Assembly: GCA_002369055.1 (NCBI GenBank)
Contig: DFEL01000176.1
Coordinates: forward strand, 1-14,668
DNA from: Cyanobacteria bacterium UBA3803
Lineage (GTDB): Bacteria > Cyanobacteriota > Vampirovibrionia > Gastranaerophilales > Gastranaerophilaceae
Direction: 5' to 3'
DNA length: 14,668 bases
Both the position numbers and the translations under genes were made by a program. The notes below the pieces were generated by a model. That model searched no databases. It saw only the letters and a program-made list of their open reading frames with translations, and was not told where the DNA came from. Shown piece by piece: positions 13,696-14,668 of this stretch. Every line of letters starts with the position of its first letter. Position 1 is the first letter of the stretch.

Positions 13696-13724
13696 TTGTT
13701 GTAAAAACAACAGAAATTTAATAA
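13696..13724 (+). promoter_or_regulatory. Putative ldh promoter with overlapping Rex-like operator
   Basis: TTGTTG (13696-13701), 17 bases, TAATAA (13719-13724) could be the -35 and -10. The -35 lies in an inverted repeat TGTTGT-AAAA-ACAACA (13697-13712). The half-site TTGTTGT with a 4-base centre resembles Rex boxes (TTGTTAA-N4-TTAACAA) at 5 of 7 positions. Rex is the NADH/NAD sensor that commonly represses ldh. Confidence 0.4.
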
Positions 13725-13776
13725 AATACATCTTAAAATAAATATATAGAAAAGAACAAATCAAGAGGTAATGCTT

Positions 13777-14668
13777 ATGGAAAAAAATTGTTTAAATTGC
13801 ACGAATGTCAGAAAAGTAGTTATGATTGGCTGCGGATTTGTCGGTGCCGCTTGTTCATTTGCAATAATGCAATCAGGTTTATTTTCTGAAATGGTACTTA
13901 TAGATGCCGATAAATCAAAGGCAGAAGGTGAAGCGTTAGATATAAGTCATGGAGTGCCGTTTGCAAAACCTATAAAAATTTATGCAGGGGATTATGACGA
14001 TATTAAAGATGCAAGTCTGGTAATCATAACGGCAGGAGCAAATCAAAAACCGGGCGAAACAAGACTTGATTTGGTTAAGAAAAATATTTCTATATTCAAA
14101 TCAATAATTCCTGAAATCAAAAAAAGAAATTTTAATGGTGTTCTTTTAATTGTTGCAAATCCTGTTGATATTTTAACAACAGTTGCACTAAAACTTTCAG
14201 GACTTCCTGAAAATAAGGTCATTGGTTCAGGAACAGTTTTAGATACCGCAAGGTTAAAATATGAGCTCGGAAATCATTTGAATGTAGATTCAAGAAGTGT
14301 ACACGCATTTATTATAGGTGAACACGGCGACTCTGAAATTGCAGCTTGGTCGAGTGCAAATGTTTCAGGTATCCCGTTACATAAATTCTGCGAAATGAGA
14401 GGATATTGTGACCACGAGGGTAATATGAAACGCATAGCAGAAAACGTAAAAAACAGTGCCTATGAAATTATAGAAAAGAAAAAAGCAACATATTACGGTG
14501 TTGCAATGGCTGTAAAAAGGATATGTGAAGCCATTGTAAGGGACGAAAAATCAATATTGCCGATTTCATCTATGATGAAAGGTGATTTTGGTATCAACGG
14601 AATTTCATTAAGTATGCCTGCAATAGTAGGTAAAGACGGAGTTGAATGTTTAGTTCCGATTCAATTAA
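13777..14668 (+). CDS. ldh: L-lactate dehydrogenase, partial (3' end beyond right edge)
   Basis: This NAD-dependent enzyme reduces pyruvate to L-lactate in the cytosol and regenerates NAD in fermentation. I translated it by hand: 297 codons with no stop to the edge (the final TAA letters are out of frame), so only about 15-25 residues are missing. Features: NAD loop GCGFVG at 18-23, acidic D43 after strand 2 (LIDAD), substrate loop AGANQKPGETR with Q90 and R96, VANPVD, D156 and R159 (VLDTARL), and proton donor H183 (IGEHGDSE). Q90 marks lactate rather than malate dehydrogenase specificity. AGAGG at 13764-13768 fits the ATG at 13777 (8 bases); the ATG at 13771 is too close. The extra N-terminal MEKNCLNCTN carries a CxxC. 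Likely under Rex-type control. Confidence 0.94.
   Translation, partial: MEKNCLNCTNVRKVVMIGCGFVGAACSFAIMQSGLFSEMVLIDADKSKAEGEALDISHGVPFAKPIKIYAGDYDDIKDASLVIITAGANQKPGETRLDLVKKNISIFKSIIPEIKKRNFNGVLLIVANPVDILTTVALKLSGLPENKVIGSGTVLDTARLKYELGNHLNVDSRSVHAFIIGEHGDSEIAAWSSANVSGIPLHKFCEMRGYCDHEGNMKRIAENVKNSAYEIIEKKKATYYGVAMAVKRICEAIVRDEKSILPISSMMKGDFGINGISLSMPAIVGKDGVECLVPIQL

Noticed and set aside
1..14668. CRISPR arrays, tRNA/rRNA genes, insertion sequences, phage or defence genes
   Set aside because: No regularly spaced repeats, cloverleaf-like segments, terminal inverted repeats or transposase motifs were seen on reading through the window.

Overview
The window is a strongly A+T-rich bacterial chromosome segment with dense, mostly operonic genes. 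It looks like an anaerobic, fermentative bacterium. Evidence: a hybrid-cluster protein (Hcp), an L-lactate dehydrogenase, an apparent Rex-like operator, and small cysteine-rich proteins of types common in anaerobes. Codon use and gene styles fit a gut-type lineage such as the non-photosynthetic cyanobacterial relatives (Gastranaerophilales/Melainabacteria) or a low-GC Bacillota. This placement is an inference; nothing here fixes the phylum.

Layout. (1) Bases 1-1280, minus strand: the N-terminal part of a calpain-like cysteine protease that runs off the left edge, then a YkgJ-type CxxCxxxCC cluster protein. (2) Bases 1336-2172, plus: a SAM methyltransferase with an N-terminal zinc ribbon, divergent from the YkgJ gene across 55 bases. 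(3) Bases 2229-8562, plus: tpiA, an unrecognised 81-residue protein, yceD (DUF177), rpmF with a long acidic/lysine tail, then plsX, fabD, fabG, acpP and fabF. This is the classic ribosome/lipid cluster but without fabH. A bidirectional terminator closes it. (4) Bases 8613-9404, minus: surE with its own promoter. (5) Bases 9573-12009, minus: an operon of a Crp/Fnr-family regulator, a TIGR04076 protein, a six-cysteine mini-protein, an SMR/Gdx-like exporter and a patatin-like lipase. (6) Bases 12107-13651, plus: hcp, divergent from the regulator. (7) Bases 13777 to the right edge, plus: L-lactate dehydrogenase, missing its last residues.

How the genes work together. Block 3 couples glycolysis (TpiA), 50S assembly (YceD, L32) and phospholipid/fatty-acid synthesis: PlsX makes acyl-phosphate from acyl-ACP, FabD loads malonyl onto ACP, FabF condenses and FabG reduces. 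Blocks 5 and 6 look like a nitrosative-stress or redox unit in which the Crp/Fnr protein probably controls hcp and itself. Ldh recycles NADH.

Nothing here is a clear new defence or mobile system, and there is no CRISPR array, tRNA, rRNA or IS element. The most interesting signals are these: three promoters whose -10 box lies exactly six bases before an ATG with no Shine-Dalgarno (predicted leaderless mRNAs); an acpP-fabF intergenic hairpin whose 3' arm can alternatively pair with the fabF Shine-Dalgarno; a cysteine-rich insertion in TpiA; the L32 tail; and the small unknown gene overlapping yceD.
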